Below, piece by piece: positions 41,931 through 49,817 of a DNA stretch of 64,000 nt. The DNA comes from Flexivirga oryzae (GTDB taxonomy: Bacteria > Actinomycetota > Actinomycetes > Actinomycetales > Dermatophilaceae). The stretch is taken from NCBI RefSeq assembly GCF_014190805.1, contig NZ_JACHVQ010000001.1:2604001-2668000 (forward strand), read 5' to 3'. Position 1 is the stretch's first letter; each line of letters opens with the position of its first letter. A program made the translations under genes and the position numbers. The notes beneath the pieces are model-generated. The model made no database searches, was not told where the DNA came from, and worked only from the letters and a program-made list of their open reading frames with translations.

Positions 41931-42814
41931 TGCCCCGCCTCGAGGTGCGCAAGACCTACAAGCTCTACATCGGCGGCAAGTTCCCCCGGTCGGAGTCCGG
42001 CAGGTCGTACGAGGTCGTGTCCTCCGGCCGCTCCCCCAAGTTCCTCGCCAACGCGGCGCAGGGTTCCCGCAAGGACGTGCGTGACGCGGTCGTGGCGGCG
42101 CGCGGGGCGGTCAAGGGCTGGTCGGGTGCCACGGCATACAACCGGGGCCAGGTGCTCTACCGCGTCGGCGAGATGCTGGAGGGGCGGCGCGAGCAGTTCA
42201 TCGCCGAGGTGTCCGCGAGCGAGGGCCTGACCAAGCCGCAGGCGACCAGGCTCGTCGACGCCGCGATCGATCGGTGGGTCTGGTATGCCGGCTGGCCGGA
42301 CAAGCTCGCGCAGGTGCTGGGAAACCTCAACCCGGTGGCCGGACCCTACTTCGACATCTCCGCCCCGGAGCCGACCGGCGTCGTGGGCGTCCTTGCGCCA
42401 CAGGACAGTTCGCTGCTCGGGTTGGTGTCGGTGATCGCACCCGCGATCGTGTCGGGCAACACGGTCGTCGTCATCGCGAGCGAGGACCGGCCGCTGCCGG
42501 CGATCTCGCTCGGCGAGGTGCTGGCGACCTCGGACGTGCCCGGCGGCGTCGTCAACATCATCACCGGCCGCACCGGCGAGCTCGCCCCGTGGCTGGCGTC
42601 GCATCACGACGTCAACGCGCTCGACCTGGCCGGCGCGACCGAGATCCCCTGGGGGGACCTGGAGCGCTCCGCCGCCGACACGGTCAAGCGGGTGGTGCGT
42701 CCCGCGGGCTCCGGCGCCGAGGCGATCGAGCCGGACTGGCTCGAGACACCTGATCTTTCACGGATGCGGGCCTTCCTGGAGACCAAGACGGTCTGGCACC
42801 CCAAGGGTCTCTGA
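41930..42814 (+). CDS. Aldehyde dehydrogenase-like protein lacking the catalytic half
   Basis: The 294-residue protein starts KLYIGGKFPRSESGRSYEVV and follows the ALDH NAD-binding half through GVVGVLAPQDSSLLGLVSVI and PGGVVNIITGRTGELAPWL. It ends at KTVWHPKGL without the catalytic Cys segment or the usual GYKESG end. The frame is clean with no frameshift, so it is a stable short form rather than a decayed gene. The same order (deoC, full ALDH, short ALDH) occurs in other actinobacteria as I recall. It may be a partner subunit of the full-length enzyme. ATG at 41930 overlaps the previous stop (TGATG) and has AAAGGAA upstream. Confidence 0.85.
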   Translation: MPRLEVRKTYKLYIGGKFPRSESGRSYEVVSSGRSPKFLANAAQGSRKDVRDAVVAARGAVKGWSGATAYNRGQVLYRVGEMLEGRREQFIAEVSASEGLTKPQATRLVDAAIDRWVWYAGWPDKLAQVLGNLNPVAGPYFDISAPEPTGVVGVLAPQDSSLLGLVSVIAPAIVSGNTVVVIASEDRPLPAISLGEVLATSDVPGGVVNIITGRTGELAPWLASHHDVNALDLAGATEIPWGDLERSAADTVKRVVRPAGSGAEAIEPDWLETPDLSRMRAFLETKTVWHPKGL

Positions 42815-42857
42815 GTGACCGACCCCACCTCACCGAGCGGGCAGCGGTGATGGCGTC

Positions 42858-43511
42858 GTGACGGACGAGTCATCTCCCCACGCACGCGTCCTCGTCCTCG
42901 GCGGCCCCAGCGGGTCGGGCAAGTCGCGCTGGTCGGCGCACCTGTCGCGCGAACACCGTTGGCCCATCGTGCGGTTGGACGACTACTACAAGGACGCCGA
43001 CGATCCGTCGCTGCCGATGTCCTCCCTCGGGATCGCCGACTGGGACGATGTGCGGTCCTGGCGCTGCGACGACGCGGTGGATGCGCTGGAGCAGCTGTGC
43101 CGGACCGGGGAGCTCGTCGCGCCGGTCTACGACATCGCTGCGTCGGCGGCCACCGGCACCCAACAGGTCCGGCTCGGCGGCGCGGACACCGTCATCGCAG
43201 AGGGGATCTTCGCGCCATACGTCATCGGACCGTTGCGGGAGCGCGGCCTGCTCGCCGGCGCCTACTGCGTGCACCACAACCGATGGGTGACCTTCGCCCG
43301 CCGGCTGGTGCGTGACCTGTCGGAGCGGCGCAAACCGCCGCTCGTGCTGATCCGGCGCGGGCTGCGGCTCGCAGCCGCCGAACCGCAGATCGTCGCGGAC
43401 CAGCGGCGGCTCGGCGCCGAGCCGATCCGGCCGAAGGTGCTGGACCGTCAGCTGCGCGCCGATCATCTAGGGTCGATGCATGAGCAACGGATGGACGAGC
43501 CCTGGGGGTGA
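42858..43511 (+). CDS. Uridine kinase-like P-loop protein
   Basis: The 217-residue protein has Walker A VLVLGGPSGSGKSRWSAHL, a base-binding region VRLDDYYKDADDPSLP, and ADTVIAEGIFAPYVIGPLRE, as in uridine/cytidine kinases. It should phosphorylate a nucleoside using ATP. This fits with the nearby salvage genes. GTG at 42858 starts the frame, 43 nt after the ALDH-like gene. Its 3' end overlaps the start and -10 box of the next gene by 32 nt. Confidence 0.8.
   Translation: MTDESSPHARVLVLGGPSGSGKSRWSAHLSREHRWPIVRLDDYYKDADDPSLPMSSLGIADWDDVRSWRCDDAVDALEQLCRTGELVAPVYDIAASAATGTQQVRLGGADTVIAEGIFAPYVIGPLRERGLLAGAYCVHHNRWVTFARRLVRDLSERRKPPLVLIRRGLRLAAAEPQIVADQRRLGAEPIRPKVLDRQLRADHLGSMHEQRMDEPWG
43468..43473 (+). 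promoter_or_regulatory. -10 box inside the uridine kinase gene for the next leaderless gene
   Basis: TAGGGT ends 6 nt before ATG at 43480 and lies within the 3' end of the upstream coding sequence. Confidence 0.45.
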
Positions 43512-44631
43512 CTCGCCCGGCAGCGAGCAGGGGTCGCAGCCACCTCCTCCGCAGTATGGCGGGCAAGCACCGCCGCAGTACGGCCAGTACGGCGCACCAC
43601 CGCAGTACGGCCAGTACGGCGCGCCACCGCACTACGGCCAGTACGGCGCGCCACCGCACTACGGCCAGTACGGCGCACCCGGTGGCTATCCGCCGCCCCC
43701 GCAGTTCAACTTCGCGCCGAAGCCCGGCGTCATACCTCTGCGGCCGCTCAATCTGGGCGACATCTTCAGCGGCACCTTCGCCACCATCCGCGGCAACCCG
43801 GGCGCGACCCTCGGCCTGTCGGCCCTGGTGGCGCTCATCGTCGCAGTGCCGGCCGTGCTCACCACGTTCGCCCTGGCGAACGCCGATCTGACCACCACGG
43901 ACGACTCGGGCACCACGGTCAATCTCGGCACCCAGCTGAGCTCCAGCGTGACCGCGATCTACACCGTGATCGCCGGGGTGTTCCTGGCCGGCATGCTGAC
44001 CGCCGTGGTCGCAGAGGCCGTGCTGGGCCGGCGCATCTCCATCGGCGAGACCTGGCACAAGGTGCGCGGGCGACTGCTGCCATTGCTCGGTATGACGCTG
44101 CTGGTCGCCCTCGCACTTGTCGTCGCCGTGGGCATCGTCGTCGGCATCATCGTGGTCCTCGCGCTGTCGGCGAGTGCGGCGGCGGCCGCCATCGTCGGCG
44201 TCCTGCTCGGACTGGGGACGCTGGTCGGGGTGATCTGGGTGGCCATCAAGGTCTCCCTGGCGGCACCGGCCGTCGTGCTGGAGCGTGTCGGGCCGATCAC
44301 AGCGCTGAAGCGTTCCTGGGCCCTGAGTCGTGGCCAGTGGTGGCGTATCTTCGGCATCTCGGTGCTCGCACAGATCATCGTCGGAACGATCAGCAACATC
44401 GTCCAGTTGCCCGGAGTGGTCATCCTCGCCGCGAGCGCAGGCGACTCCGGCACGCCGGGTGTCTGGGCCGTGTTGCTCGTGCAACTCATCTCGGTCGTCG
44501 TGTCAGCGCTGACGGCGCCGTTCACGGCAGGCGTCACGGCGCTGCTCTACCTGGACCAGCGCATCCGTAAGGAGGCCCTGGACGTCACCCTGATGGCCGC
44601 TGCCGGCAAGGACGGTGGCGGTGCCAGGTGA
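43480..44631 (+). CDS. Multi-pass membrane protein with YGQYGAPP repeat N-terminus
   Basis: The 383-residue protein has a cytoplasmic low-complexity start with four tandem GAPP(Q/H)YGQY-type units at about 33-68, then six or so membrane helices (for example GATLGLSALVALIVAVPAVL and PGVWAVLLVQLISVVVSALT) with RSWALSRGQWWRIFGISVLA between. It matches the glycerophosphoryl diester phosphodiesterase-like membrane domain proteins of actinobacteria. Gene order with DUF4129, DUF4350, MoxR, DUF58, SpoIIM and RDD genes is conserved in the phylum. ATG at 43480 follows TAGGGT by 6 nt. Function unknown; an envelope role is likely. Confidence 0.8.
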   Translation: MSNGWTSPGGDSPGSEQGSQPPPPQYGGQAPPQYGQYGAPPQYGQYGAPPHYGQYGAPPHYGQYGAPGGYPPPPQFNFAPKPGVIPLRPLNLGDIFSGTFATIRGNPGATLGLSALVALIVAVPAVLTTFALANADLTTTDDSGTTVNLGTQLSSSVTAIYTVIAGVFLAGMLTAVVAEAVLGRRISIGETWHKVRGRLLPLLGMTLLVALALVVAVGIVVGIIVVLALSASAAAAAIVGVLLGLGTLVGVIWVAIKVSLAAPAVVLERVGPITALKRSWALSRGQWWRIFGISVLAQIIVGTISNIVQLPGVVILAASAGDSGTPGVWAVLLVQLISVVVSALTAPFTAGVTALLYLDQRIRKEALDVTLMAAAGKDGGGAR

Positions 44632-45256
44632 CGGGTCGCCGCCGCTGACACCGACCGGTGGGACCGCACACGGCTGGTTGACACGCGAGCTCGCCAAACC
44701 CGCGTATGCCGACCAGCGCAGTCTGCTGCAGCGACTGTGGGATTGGGCCATGGACCGTCTGCAGGACCTGGTGCACGGCGTCGGCAGCGCGCTGCCCGTC
44801 TACGTGCTGATCCCGCTGCTGGTGGTGGTCGTCGGCCTGGTGATCCTCGCGCTCACCCGGCTGCGCGGCAGCCGGAGTGCCGGCGCGCCGACCGAGCACG
44901 ATGGAGTGCTCACCGATGTCGACCTCACCGCCGATCAGTTGCGCCGCCGAGCTGCCCAGGCGGCGGCCGACGGTGCACCTTCCGCCGCCTTCGTCGACTT
45001 CTTCCGTGCCGTCGCACGCCGCGCCGAGGAGCGCGCGCTGCTCGTCCCGCAACCGGGGCGCACCGCACACGAGGTGGGCGCGGAGCTCGCGCCGTACTTC
45101 CCTGCACAGGCGGACGGGTTGCGTGCTGCCGCAAGCCACTTCGATGCCATCCGGTACGGCGGTGTGAACGCCACGTCGCAGGATGTCGAGCAGATCCGGT
45201 CGCTGGACCAAGCGGTCGAGCACGCCCGACCGCTGCATCCACAGGCCACCGCATGA
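44615..45256 (+). CDS. DUF4129 domain membrane protein
   Basis: The 213-residue protein has one central membrane helix (LPVYVLIPLLVVVVGLVILA) followed by the DUF4129 cytoplasmic helical domain (LTADQLRRRAAQAAADGAPS, then AFVDFFRAVARRAEERALL and GRTAHEVGAELA). In transglutaminase-type systems this domain sits at the C-terminus of membrane transglutaminases; here it stands alone. GTG at 44615 overlaps the previous gene by 17 nt (GTG at 44621 is possible). Part of the MoxR/DUF58 cluster. Confidence 0.82.
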   Translation: MAVPGDGSPPLTPTGGTAHGWLTRELAKPAYADQRSLLQRLWDWAMDRLQDLVHGVGSALPVYVLIPLLVVVVGLVILALTRLRGSRSAGAPTEHDGVLTDVDLTADQLRRRAAQAAADGAPSAAFVDFFRAVARRAEERALLVPQPGRTAHEVGAELAPYFPAQADGLRAAASHFDAIRYGGVNATSQDVEQIRSLDQAVEHARPLHPQATA

Positions 45257-46359
45257 TCACCCGTGGCCGGCTCACCGTCGCGCTGATCGTTGCGGCGCTG
45301 TTGGCGATCCTGGTCGGAGCGGTCTTGCTCAGCCCGCGCACCTCCGACGAGCCGCTCGACCCTGCGTCCGCCAAGTCCGACGGCACCCGCGCCGTGGCCC
45401 AGGTCCTCGGCCAACACGGCGTGGACGTCACGATCGTCCGCCGGGTCACGGGCCTGCGTGACGCCGACGTCCGCGGTGCGACGGTGGTGCTGACCCGTCC
45501 ACAGCTGCTGTCCAAGGCGTCCCTGGCGGCCACCATGGCCGCAGCCGAACAGGCACGCCGGCTGGTGATCGTCGACGCGGACCCCACGACCGTGCAGGCG
45601 CTCCGGCTGCCGGTGACCGACATCGAACCCCTTGAGGACACACCGGATTCAGCGTGCAACATCGAGTGGCTGACCAGCTTGCGGCTCAGCTACGCGGACA
45701 TCGACTACGCCGTCAGTGCTCACGGCAGGACCTGTTTCGGCGAGGGCGGACACGGTGCCGTCGCGGTGCTGCCCGCCCAGGGGCGGGCCCCCGAGACCGT
45801 GGTGCTCGGCAGCCGCGCAGCGCTCACCAACAAGACCGTGATCGATGACGACAACGCGGCGATCGCCCTGCGCACGCTGGGCTCCACGGACCGGCTGGTG
45901 TGGTTCGCTCCGACGATCGCGACCGCGGACAACCCGGCGGCCCAGGGCCCGAAGTGGCCCACCTGGTTCCATCCCGCGGTCTGGCTGGCCGCGGCCGTCG
46001 TGCTCGTCGTGATGGTATGGCGCGGAAGGCGTTTCGGTCACCTCGTGGTCGAGCCCCTGCAGGTGGTGGTACCGGCCGACGAAACCACCCGCAGCCGCGG
46101 ACAGCTCTACCGCAAGGCACGCGACACCACACGCGCCGCATCCGTGCTCCGGCTCGCGACGCGCGGCAGACTGGCCCGTTACCTGGGCCTGTCGCCGAAC
46201 GGCCGGCCCGAGACACTCGTGGCACGCACCGCGCAGGCGGCGGGCACCGATCCACGCCGTACGGGTGAACTGCTCTACGGGGCCGACCCGCCCGACGAGG
46301 CGACGATGACCGCACTGGCACAGGACTTGCAACAGTTGGAAAGGCAGGTACGACGATGA
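45253..46359 (+). CDS. DUF4350 domain membrane protein
   Basis: The 368-residue protein has an N-terminal helix (LTVALIVAALLAILVGAVLL), an extracytoplasmic DUF4350 domain (SDGTRAVAQVLGQHGVDVTI, then VLTRPQLLSKASLAATMAAA), a second helix (PAVWLAAAVVLVVMVWRGRR) and a basic cytoplasmic helical end. Two cysteines (SACNIE and RTCFGE) may pair outside the cell. The start overlaps the previous stop and its own stop overlaps the MoxR start as ATGA, so the cluster is translationally coupled. DUF4350 resembles glutamine amidotransferase-like folds; no enzyme activity is known to me. Confidence 0.82.
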   Translation: MITRGRLTVALIVAALLAILVGAVLLSPRTSDEPLDPASAKSDGTRAVAQVLGQHGVDVTIVRRVTGLRDADVRGATVVLTRPQLLSKASLAATMAAAEQARRLVIVDADPTTVQALRLPVTDIEPLEDTPDSACNIEWLTSLRLSYADIDYAVSAHGRTCFGEGGHGAVAVLPAQGRAPETVVLGSRAALTNKTVIDDDNAAIALRTLGSTDRLVWFAPTIATADNPAAQGPKWPTWFHPAVWLAAAVVLVVMVWRGRRFGHLVVEPLQVVVPADETTRSRGQLYRKARDTTRAASVLRLATRGRLARYLGLSPNGRPETLVARTAQAAGTDPRRTGELLYGADPPDEATMTALAQDLQQLERQVRR

Positions 46360-47339
46360 CATCGCTCTCCCCGCAGCAGGTGGAGGCGGCGCAACGTGCA
46401 CGCGACGCCCTCGGCGCGGTGCGTGGCGAAGTGGCCAAGGCCGTGGTCAGTCAGGACGCGGCCGTGTCCGCGCTGGTCATCGCCCTGCTCGCTCGCGGTC
46501 ATGTGCTGCTCGAAGGTGTGCCGGGAGTCGCCAAGACACTCCTGGTGCGGTCGCTCGCCGCCGCGCTCTCGATCGACACCAAACGGGTGCAGTTCACACC
46601 CGACCTGATGCCGGGCGACATCACCGGATCACTCGTATTCGACTCGGGGACCTCGGAATTCACTTTCCGGCCCGGCCCGGTCTTCACCAACCTGTTGCTC
46701 GCCGACGAGATCAACCGCACTCCGCCGAAGACCCAGTCCGCGCTGCTCGAGGCGATGGAGGAGCGCCAGGTGTCGGTCGACGGTGCGGCACGGCAACTGC
46801 CGACGCCGTTCATGGTTGCCGCCACCCAGAACCCGGTGGAGTACGAGGGGACCTATCCGCTGCCGGAGGCACAGCTGGACCGCTTCCTGATGAAGGTCTC
46901 GATGCCGCTTCCCGAACGCGCCGTCGAGCTGGAGATGCTGCGGCGGCATGCCGCGGACTTCGACCCGAAAGACCTGGCCACGGCAGGCATTCGGGCTGTT
47001 GCCGGGCCCTCGGACCTGGCCGCCGGCGCCGCCGCGGTCCGTCAAGTACAGGTGCGCGCTGACGTCGCGGCATACATCGTGGACCTGGCACGTGCGACGC
47101 GGAGTTCGCCGTCGCTGTCGCTCGGCGCGAGTCCCCGGGCGACCACCGCACTGCTCGCGACCAGCCGCGCGTGGGCGTGGTTGTCGGGTCGTGACTTCGT
47201 GACACCCGACGACGTCAAGGCGATGGCCCGTTCGACCCTCGCGCACCGGTTGCAGCTGCGCCCCGAGGCCGAGCTCGAAGGTGTCAGCGCTGCCGCGGTG
47301 CTCGACTCGGCGATCGGCGCGGTGCCGGTTCCCCGATGA
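46356..47339 (+). CDS. MoxR family AAA+ ATPase
   Basis: The 327-residue ATPase has Walker A HVLLEGVPGVAKTLLVRSLA, QFTPDLMPGDITGS, Walker B NLLLADEINRTPPKTQSALL, sensor 1 VAATQNPVEYEGTYPLPEAQ and LDRFLMKV arginine finger. It is the standard MRP-type MoxR that sits before DUF58 genes. It probably remodels a membrane or cell-envelope complex with the DUF58 protein as VWA-like adaptor. It overlaps the DUF4350 gene by 4 nt and is followed closely by the DUF58 gene. Confidence 0.92.
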   Translation: MTSLSPQQVEAAQRARDALGAVRGEVAKAVVSQDAAVSALVIALLARGHVLLEGVPGVAKTLLVRSLAAALSIDTKRVQFTPDLMPGDITGSLVFDSGTSEFTFRPGPVFTNLLLADEINRTPPKTQSALLEAMEERQVSVDGAARQLPTPFMVAATQNPVEYEGTYPLPEAQLDRFLMKVSMPLPERAVELEMLRRHAADFDPKDLATAGIRAVAGPSDLAAGAAAVRQVQVRADVAAYIVDLARATRSSPSLSLGASPRATTALLATSRAWAWLSGRDFVTPDDVKAMARSTLAHRLQLRPEAELEGVSAAAVLDSAIGAVPVPR

Positions 47340-47349
47340 GGACGCGCGT

Positions 47350-48645
47350 ATGGCGATAACAGGGCGCACGGCGCTGCTCACCGCACTCGGCATCCTCGTG
47401 GTGCTGGTGCATCCTGCGGTCAGCACGGTCCTCTGGTGGCTGCTGGTCGTGGCGCTGCTCGTGGGTATCGACCTCTGGTTGGCACCCGCGACGAGTTCGG
47501 TTGCGGCGCAGCGTTCCTCGGTTCGGCCGGTGCGCCTGGGAGAGACTTCGAGCAGCACCCTGACCCTGCGCAACACCGGCACGAGGACGGTCCGCGGCGC
47601 CGTGCGTGACGCCTGGCAGCCGTCCGCCGGCGCCCGCGACGTCCGCACCGCCATACACCTGCGCCCGGGTGAGCAACTGCGGCACGTCGTGGAGCTCACG
47701 CCCTCGCGGCGCGGCGACCGACGCGCCGACCTGTTGACCGTGCGCACCGCAGGCCCGCTGGGTCTGGCGTTGCGGCAGAGGTCCGTCGAGGTGCCCGGCG
47801 CCGTGCGTGCGTTGCCGAGCTTCCCCTCGCGGCGGCACCTACCGAGCCGGTTGGCGCAGCTGCGGCAGCTCGACGGTCGCTCCGCGGTGCGGATCCGTGG
47901 CCAGGGCACCGAATTCGACTCGCTGCGCGATTACGTCGACGGTGATGACGTCAGGAGCATCGATTGGCGGGCCACGGCACGCAGGCAGCGCCCGGTCGTG
48001 CGGACCTGGCAGCCGGAGCGGGACCGGCACATCGTGATCCTGCTCGACACCTCCCGGACCTCGGCCGGCCGCATCGGCGACAGCACGCGGCTCGACGCGG
48101 GCATGGACGCCTCGCTGCTGCTGACCGCATTGGCGTCGCGCGCAGGCGACCGGGTCGACTTCCTGGCCGGCGACCGCCGGATCCGGGCACGCGTCTCGGG
48201 GGTGACCGACCGTGCGGAGCTCATGCACACCGTCATCAACGCCATGGCACCGCTGGAACCCACTCTGGTCGAAGCGAACTGGCGCGCCCTTATCGGCGCG
48301 GAAGGCACCATCCCGAAGCGACGGTCGCTGCTCGTACTCATCACGCCGCTCGAACCCGCCGCGATCCAGGAGGGGTTGCTGCCGGTGCTCGCGACGGTCG
48401 CCGCCCGCCACCGAGTGGTGCTGGCATCGGTCGCCGACCCGGAGGTACGACGAATGGCGGCCGAGCGCGGCTCCGCCGCCGAGGTGTATGACGCCAGCGC
48501 CGCCGAACGCACCGAACTGCTGCGGTCCGACACCCGGACGGCGCTCGAACGCCTCGGCGTGACCGTCCTCGACGAGGAACCGGACACCCTCCCGGTGGCG
48601 CTGGTGGACCACTATCTGCTGCTGAAGTCCCGCGGCCTCCTCTGA
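47350..48645 (+). CDS. DUF58 (VWA-like) membrane protein
   Basis: The 431-residue protein has two close N-terminal helices (ALLTALGILVVLVHPAVSTV and LWWLLVVALLVGIDLWLA), an immunoglobulin-like stretch, then the DUF58 signature GTEFDSLRDYVDGDDVRSID with WRATARRQRPVVRTWQPERD, and a VWA-like domain with LLDTSRTSAG. It is the usual partner of the MoxR ATPase just upstream. ATG at 47350 (MAITGRTALL) lies 10 nt after the MoxR stop. Confidence 0.9.
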   Translation: MAITGRTALLTALGILVVLVHPAVSTVLWWLLVVALLVGIDLWLAPATSSVAAQRSSVRPVRLGETSSSTLTLRNTGTRTVRGAVRDAWQPSAGARDVRTAIHLRPGEQLRHVVELTPSRRGDRRADLLTVRTAGPLGLALRQRSVEVPGAVRALPSFPSRRHLPSRLAQLRQLDGRSAVRIRGQGTEFDSLRDYVDGDDVRSIDWRATARRQRPVVRTWQPERDRHIVILLDTSRTSAGRIGDSTRLDAGMDASLLLTALASRAGDRVDFLAGDRRIRARVSGVTDRAELMHTVINAMAPLEPTLVEANWRALIGAEGTIPKRRSLLVLITPLEPAAIQEGLLPVLATVAARHRVVLASVADPEVRRMAAERGSAAEVYDASAAERTELLRSDTRTALERLGVTVLDEEPDTLPVALVDHYLLLKSRGLL

Positions 48646-48648
48646 TTA

Positions 48649-48750
48649 CCGAAAGGCCCACATAGCACCGACAGGCTCACAACTCCGCCCCGAAAACCGC
48701 CCGAAAACCCCCAGGCAACTGAGCCTGTCGATCGTTGGTGAGCCTCTCGG
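48649..48750. repeat. Long nested palindrome at a convergent gene junction (copy B)
   Basis: The left arm (48649-48685, CCGAAAGGCCCACATAGC then ACCGACAGGCTCACAACT) is an imperfect inverted match to the right arm (48717-48750, AACTGAGCCTGTCGATCG then TTGGTGAGCCTCTCGG). The right outer segment CGTTGGTGAGCCTCTCGGC is identical in copy A at 38.7 kb. It lies between the stops of the convergent DUF58 and SpoIIM genes. Both copies share the arrangement of two motif copies per arm. Confidence 0.8.
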
Positions 48751-48796
48751 CAAGTGGTTGCGGGACGGGGCGGGTCACAGGCCGCGTCGGGGCAGG

Positions 48797-49792
48797 TCAG
48801 GCGGCGGTGGGGCGGGTGGCGCTCCGGTCCTCCGCCACCACGTCACCGGTGAAGCCCTCACGCACGGCACGCCGGCCGAGCACGAACACGTAGGCCAGGA
48901 AAGCGAGCTCGGCAAGCACGCCGATGCCGACCCGGGCGAAGGTCGGCAGCCCGGACGGGGTCACGAAGGCCTCGATGGCGCCGCTCACGAGCAGCACCCC
49001 GATCAGCCCGAGCACCACGACGACCATCGACCGGCCCTCGTGCGCCATCGCGTCGGCCCGGGTCCGCGCACCCGGCTCGACCCACGACCAGAAGAGCCGC
49101 AGCCCACTTCCGGCGGCGACGAAAACGGCTGTCAACTCGAGGATCCCGTGCGGCAGGATCAACCCGAAGAACTCGCTGCCGTGCCCGTACGCCACCATGA
49201 TGCCACCCTGGACGCCGACGTTGACGACGTTGTTCCACAGCACGTAGGCGATCGGGAAGCCCAGCACCCCGAACGCGATGCACAGGGCAGCCACCCACAC
49301 GTTGTTGGTCCAGACGTGGGTCGCGAAATCCGCGCCGCCGTACTGCGAGTAGTAGTTGCTGAAGTCGTGATTGACCAGTTGCTGGGCGGCCGCCGGTGAG
49401 ATGAACGACGTCTGCACCGATGGGTTTCGCGCCACCCAGGTCCCGAGCAGCACGGCGACGACGACGTTGACGAGTGCCGTGCCGATCCACCACCAGCGGG
49501 TCCGGTAGAGCACGGCCGGGAGGTCACGCACCACGAAGTCGGCGACCCGCGACCAGGAAAGGGTGCGCCGGCGCAGGGACGCCGTGCGCGCCTTCGCGAG
49601 CACCGTCGACAGATACTGCAGCACTGCCGGGTCCGGCGCGGCGGATCGCAGCAGCGACAGGTGCGTCGCCGCCCGCTGGTAGAGGTCCAGCAGTTCGTCG
49701 GCCCCGGCACCGCTCAACGTGCGCCGGCTGCTGAGGGCACGCAGGTGCTCCCATTCGCCGTAGTGCGCCGAGACGAACGCATCGAGGTCCAC
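48797..49792 (-). CDS. Stage II sporulation protein M-like membrane protein
   Basis: The about 331-residue protein has the SpoIIM/UPF0095 fold with five or so helices: WWWIGTALVNVVVAVLLGTW, VWTNNVWVAALCIAFGVLGF, GLILPHGILELTAVFVAAGS and ARVGIGVLAELAFLAYVFVL. The HGILE motif is typical. In sporulators SpoIIM helps engulfment; in non-sporulating actinobacteria the paralogue sits beside RDD and MoxR genes with unknown role. GTG at 49792 is preferred to TTG at 49801 because TATAGT on this strand (49806-49801) ends 8 nt before it. Confidence 0.85.
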   Translation of the reverse strand: MDLDAFVSAHYGEWEHLRALSSRRTLSGAGADELLDLYQRAATHLSLLRSAAPDPAVLQYLSTVLAKARTASLRRRTLSWSRVADFVVRDLPAVLYRTRWWWIGTALVNVVVAVLLGTWVARNPSVQTSFISPAAAQQLVNHDFSNYYSQYGGADFATHVWTNNVWVAALCIAFGVLGFPIAYVLWNNVVNVGVQGGIMVAYGHGSEFFGLILPHGILELTAVFVAAGSGLRLFWSWVEPGARTRADAMAHEGRSMVVVVLGLIGVLLVSGAIEAFVTPSGLPTFARVGIGVLAELAFLAYVFVLGRRAVREGFTGDVVAEDRSATRPTAA

Positions 49793-49800
49793 GCCCAGCA

Positions 49801-49810
49801 ACTATAGGCT
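49801..49810. promoter_or_regulatory. Overlapping divergent -10 boxes
   Basis: ACTATAGGCT contains TAGGCT on the plus strand (49805-49810, 7 nt before ATG 49818) and TATAGT on the minus strand (49806-49801, 8 nt before GTG 49792). Two leaderless genes, RDD and SpoIIM-like, would share a single melted region. Confidence 0.55.
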
Positions 49811-49817
49811 GAAGCCC

